A DNA stretch of 7,772 nt from Acidimicrobiales bacterium (GTDB lineage: Bacteria; Actinomycetota; Acidimicrobiia; Acidimicrobiales; JANYDT01), in contig JANYHQ010000190.1 in assembly GCA_025358985.1 (NCBI GenBank), positions 1-7,772 of the forward strand. The letters run 5' to 3'. The translations under genes and the position numbers were made by a program. This document shows positions 5,740-7,772 of this stretch, piece after piece (within the stretch, counting starts at the first letter, position 1; the number at the start of each line of letters is the position of its first letter). The notes under the pieces are model-generated. The model did not search any database. It saw only the letters and a list, made by a program, of their open reading frames with translations, and was not told the origin of the DNA.

Positions 5740-7772
5740 GTGAGCTACCGAATCCGTCGTGACGACCACGCCATTCCCCACGTCTGGGCTGACAGCGTGG
5801 ATGCGCTCTTCGAAGGACAGGGCTATGCAACTGCACAAGATCGCATGTGGCAATTGGAGGTGGACCGGCGTCGCGCCACGGGGACGCTTGCTGAGGTCAC
5901 CGGCCGTACCGGTCACAGTGTTGCCGACGCGTTCGCTCGTAGGGCCCGGCTGGCCGAGTATGCCCGTGCGGGGTTCGCACGGATCAACGAGGAAACCAGG
6001 CGGATGTGTGAGGCCCATGCCCACGGTGTGAACGCCTGGTTGGCCGCCAACCCTGAGATCGACGGCCTTCGACCTGCACCATTTGCAGCCTGGGAGTGCG
6101 TGTCGATCTTCGTCATCCGCCATGTCACGTTCTCTACGTGGCAGATGAAGCTGTGGAACGCCCGTGTCCTCGCTGCCCTCGGCGTAGACGCGTTGCCTAA
6201 GTTCCGTCGAGAGGGAACTGGCTCCGACGTACCCGTGATCGTGCCGCCCGGCGTTCATGAGGCTACGGGCTTCTTGGTGAACGCGGGGCTGTTTGACGAG
6301 GGGGTGGCCGCAGTGGGCGAATTGGAGCCGTTGGGATTGCAGATGAGCGGGTCGAACGCCTGGGTGGTGGCCGGGTCGCGGACCCGCAGTGGTCTACCGC
6401 TGATTGCCGGTGACCCGCATCGCCCATTCGAGAGCCCAAACGTGTACTACCAAATAGGTCTGCAATGCGACGATGCCGGTATTCGTGCTGCGGGATTCTC
6501 GTTTCCTGGCGTACCCGGCGTTCCCCATTTTGCGCAGACCGATCATGTGGCATGGGCGGTAACGAATGCTTCAGCGGACTATCAGGATCTGTACGTTGAA
6601 CATCTGCCAAGCGCGCATACTGATTACGGGCACGAGACGGTCCTCGTCCGTGATCGCGATCCCATCGAAGTGGAATGTGGCCTCACACGTCATGGTCCTA
6701 TTGTGGTGGGCTCGTCACGTGAGGGCGTTGGAATTGCGCTCGCCTCTGCGGGACTATCGGAGGCCGGCCGGTCGCTGAATTGTCTGTTGCCGATGCTGCG
6801 GGCCACGAACCTGGATGAGCTCGATGCGGCTCATGCCGACTGGGTGGAGCCCGCCAACAACGTGGTGATGGCATCGGTGAATGGCGATATTGGGTATCGC
6901 ACCACGGGCTGGATCCCGGTACGGACACCGGTCAACAGTTGGCTGCCGGTGCCCGGATGGACCGATGCCCACGACCGAACCGGTTACGTACCGGATGCCG
7001 GTCTACCACGCAGTAGAAATCCATCCGCCGGGGCCGTGGTCACCACCAATCAACGCGTCACTACCCGCGACTACCCGCACTATTTGGGTCACGATGTGTA
7101 CTCGCCGCACCGGGCTGAACGCATTTGGGCGCGACTGGGTGACCGGACTGATCTTGATGTTGACGACATGTCCGCCATCCATACCGACATACTGTCGATT
7201 GCCGCCCAGGCGTGGCTCCATGTGCTGCCCGGCTGGGACGGTTCCATGCATGCGGAGTCCCACGATGCTGCGCTCTATGCCCAAGCCCGCCACGAATTGG
7301 TGAAGACGGTGACGGCAGGGCTTCCGATTGCCCTTCAGCGCAATCCGTTTGCGGCCTGGGAACCGCCGGCAACGGCCTCACCACCGGCGTTTCGGGTGTC
7401 GGATGCGATGGACAACTGGATAGCAGCCGACGATCGAACATTCCTACCTACGGGTCAATCCTGGACCGATGCGATGCATTCGGCGCTGATGGCCGCAGAG
7501 TCGATAGTGGGCGATCAAACGTGGGGTGACCTCCATCATTTCCAGGCTCCGCGCCTCGGAGCGCGGGGCGGCCTGGACCTCGGGCCGGTGAGCGGTGGCG
7601 TCGGTTGTGTGATGGCCACCATTCAGCTTGGCGGCATCACCACCAACGCGCTGGTTGGCTCAACTGCCCGCTACGTATGGGACCTCGGTGACCGCACCTG
7701 CTCAGGGTGGATTGTGCCTCTTGGTGTCGCCGATGGGGCCACTGATCAGTTCGAACTCTGGCGTACCGGCCA
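5722..7772 (+). CDS. penicillin acylase family Ntn hydrolase (3' end outside window)
   Basis: An amidase of the family including penicillin G, cephalosporin, aculeacin and acyl-homoserine-lactone acylases; it hydrolyses an acyl amide after cutting itself into alpha and beta chains. 683 codons are visible, open to the right edge. The alpha part has the classic N-terminus (RRDDHAIPHVWADS, GYATAQDRMWQLE at 34-46). The processing site is SG|SNAWVV, with nucleophile Ser211 (codon 6352-6354). Within the beta chain, Ser1 is followed by His23 (AGDPH), and PANNVV supplies the catalytic-type Asn (residue 380). GYRTTGWIPVR supplies the expected Arg, then LPVPGW. The last visible stretch (STARYVWDLGD) is near the usual C-terminus, so probably few residues are missing. 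Starts ATG 5722, GTG 5734 and GTG 5740 are in frame and none has a clear ribosome site; similarity starts just after 5740. No signal peptide is seen, unlike most exported relatives. It is divergent from the oxidoreductase. The substrate is unknown. Confidence 0.93.
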   Translation, partial: MFHTVGVSYRIRRDDHAIPHVWADSVDALFEGQGYATAQDRMWQLEVDRRRATGTLAEVTGRTGHSVADAFARRARLAEYARAGFARINEETRRMCEAHAHGVNAWLAANPEIDGLRPAPFAAWECVSIFVIRHVTFSTWQMKLWNARVLAALGVDALPKFRREGTGSDVPVIVPPGVHEATGFLVNAGLFDEGVAAVGELEPLGLQMSGSNAWVVAGSRTRSGLPLIAGDPHRPFESPNVYYQIGLQCDDAGIRAAGFSFPGVPGVPHFAQTDHVAWAVTNASADYQDLYVEHLPSAHTDYGHETVLVRDRDPIEVECGLTRHGPIVVGSSREGVGIALASAGLSEAGRSLNCLLPMLRATNLDELDAAHADWVEPANNVVMASVNGDIGYRTTGWIPVRTPVNSWLPVPGWTDAHDRTGYVPDAGLPRSRNPSAGAVVTTNQRVTTRDYPHYLGHDVYSPHRAERIWARLGDRTDLDVDDMSAIHTDILSIAAQAWLHVLPGWDGSMHAESHDAALYAQARHELVKTVTAGLPIALQRNPFAAWEPPATASPPAFRVSDAMDNWIAADDRTFLPTGQSWTDAMHSALMAAESIVGDQTWGDLHHFQAPRLGARGGLDLGPVSGGVGCVMATIQLGGITTNALVGSTARYVWDLGDRTCSGWIVPLGVADGATDQFELWRTG

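Noticed and set aside
5663..5836. N-terminal extension of the oxidoreductase frame to an ATG at 5836
   Set aside because: The extra 58 residues are proline/arginine/glycine-rich with no family similarity and overlap the start of the divergent acylase. The ATG at 5662 has a strong GGAGG site and directly precedes the Fe-S motif.
7061..7078. Direct repeat of CTACCCGC, 10 bp apart
   Set aside because: Only two copies, inside the acylase frame, encoding an unremarkable stretch. Likely a codon coincidence.

Overview
The window is moderately GC-rich chromosomal DNA with Shine-Dalgarno-led ATG and GTG starts. The gene families point to an actinobacterium, possibly an uncultivated Acidimicrobiia-type lineage. 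That placement is a guess from gene style, not a proof. I see no insertion sequence, phage gene, CRISPR array or plasmid function.

Left part (1-2153, + strand). The first bases look like the 3' end of a tRNA running into a strong 12-bp hairpin. Two damaged genes follow. The first (145-828) encodes a conserved-looking protein I cannot name, with its reading frame broken about four times. The second (about 929-2153) is a GAF-domain sensor fused to a SpoIIE/RsbU-type PP2C serine phosphatase. Its GAF half is broken by about four frame changes and its phosphatase half is intact. All evident indels lie within about 1.3 kb (roughly 190-1465). The other 6.3 kb shows none, so this is either local gene decay or a patch of low-quality sequence.

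Middle part (2154-5662, - strand). A two-gene transcription unit encodes a single-subunit molybdopterin (bis-MGD, one 4Fe-4S) oxidoreductase of the DMSO reductase/formate dehydrogenase superfamily. It is followed 20 bp later by a DinF-type MATE exporter. The MATE stop codon directly abuts the stop codon of the convergent phosphatase gene, forming TGATCA.

Right part (5722-7772, + strand). A divergently transcribed penicillin-acylase-family Ntn hydrolase carries an intact autoprocessing serine site and no signal peptide. It runs off the right edge. The short spacer of about 60-75 bp between it and the oxidoreductase must hold the promoters for both directions.

Together the intact genes suggest cytoplasmic redox or hydrolytic chemistry on unknown small molecules plus an efflux pump, next to a partly broken stress-signalling gene. 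I found no convincing new defence or mobile system. The best leads are the unrecognised broken gene, the concentration of frameshifts, and the unusual residue at the expected molybdenum-ligand position.
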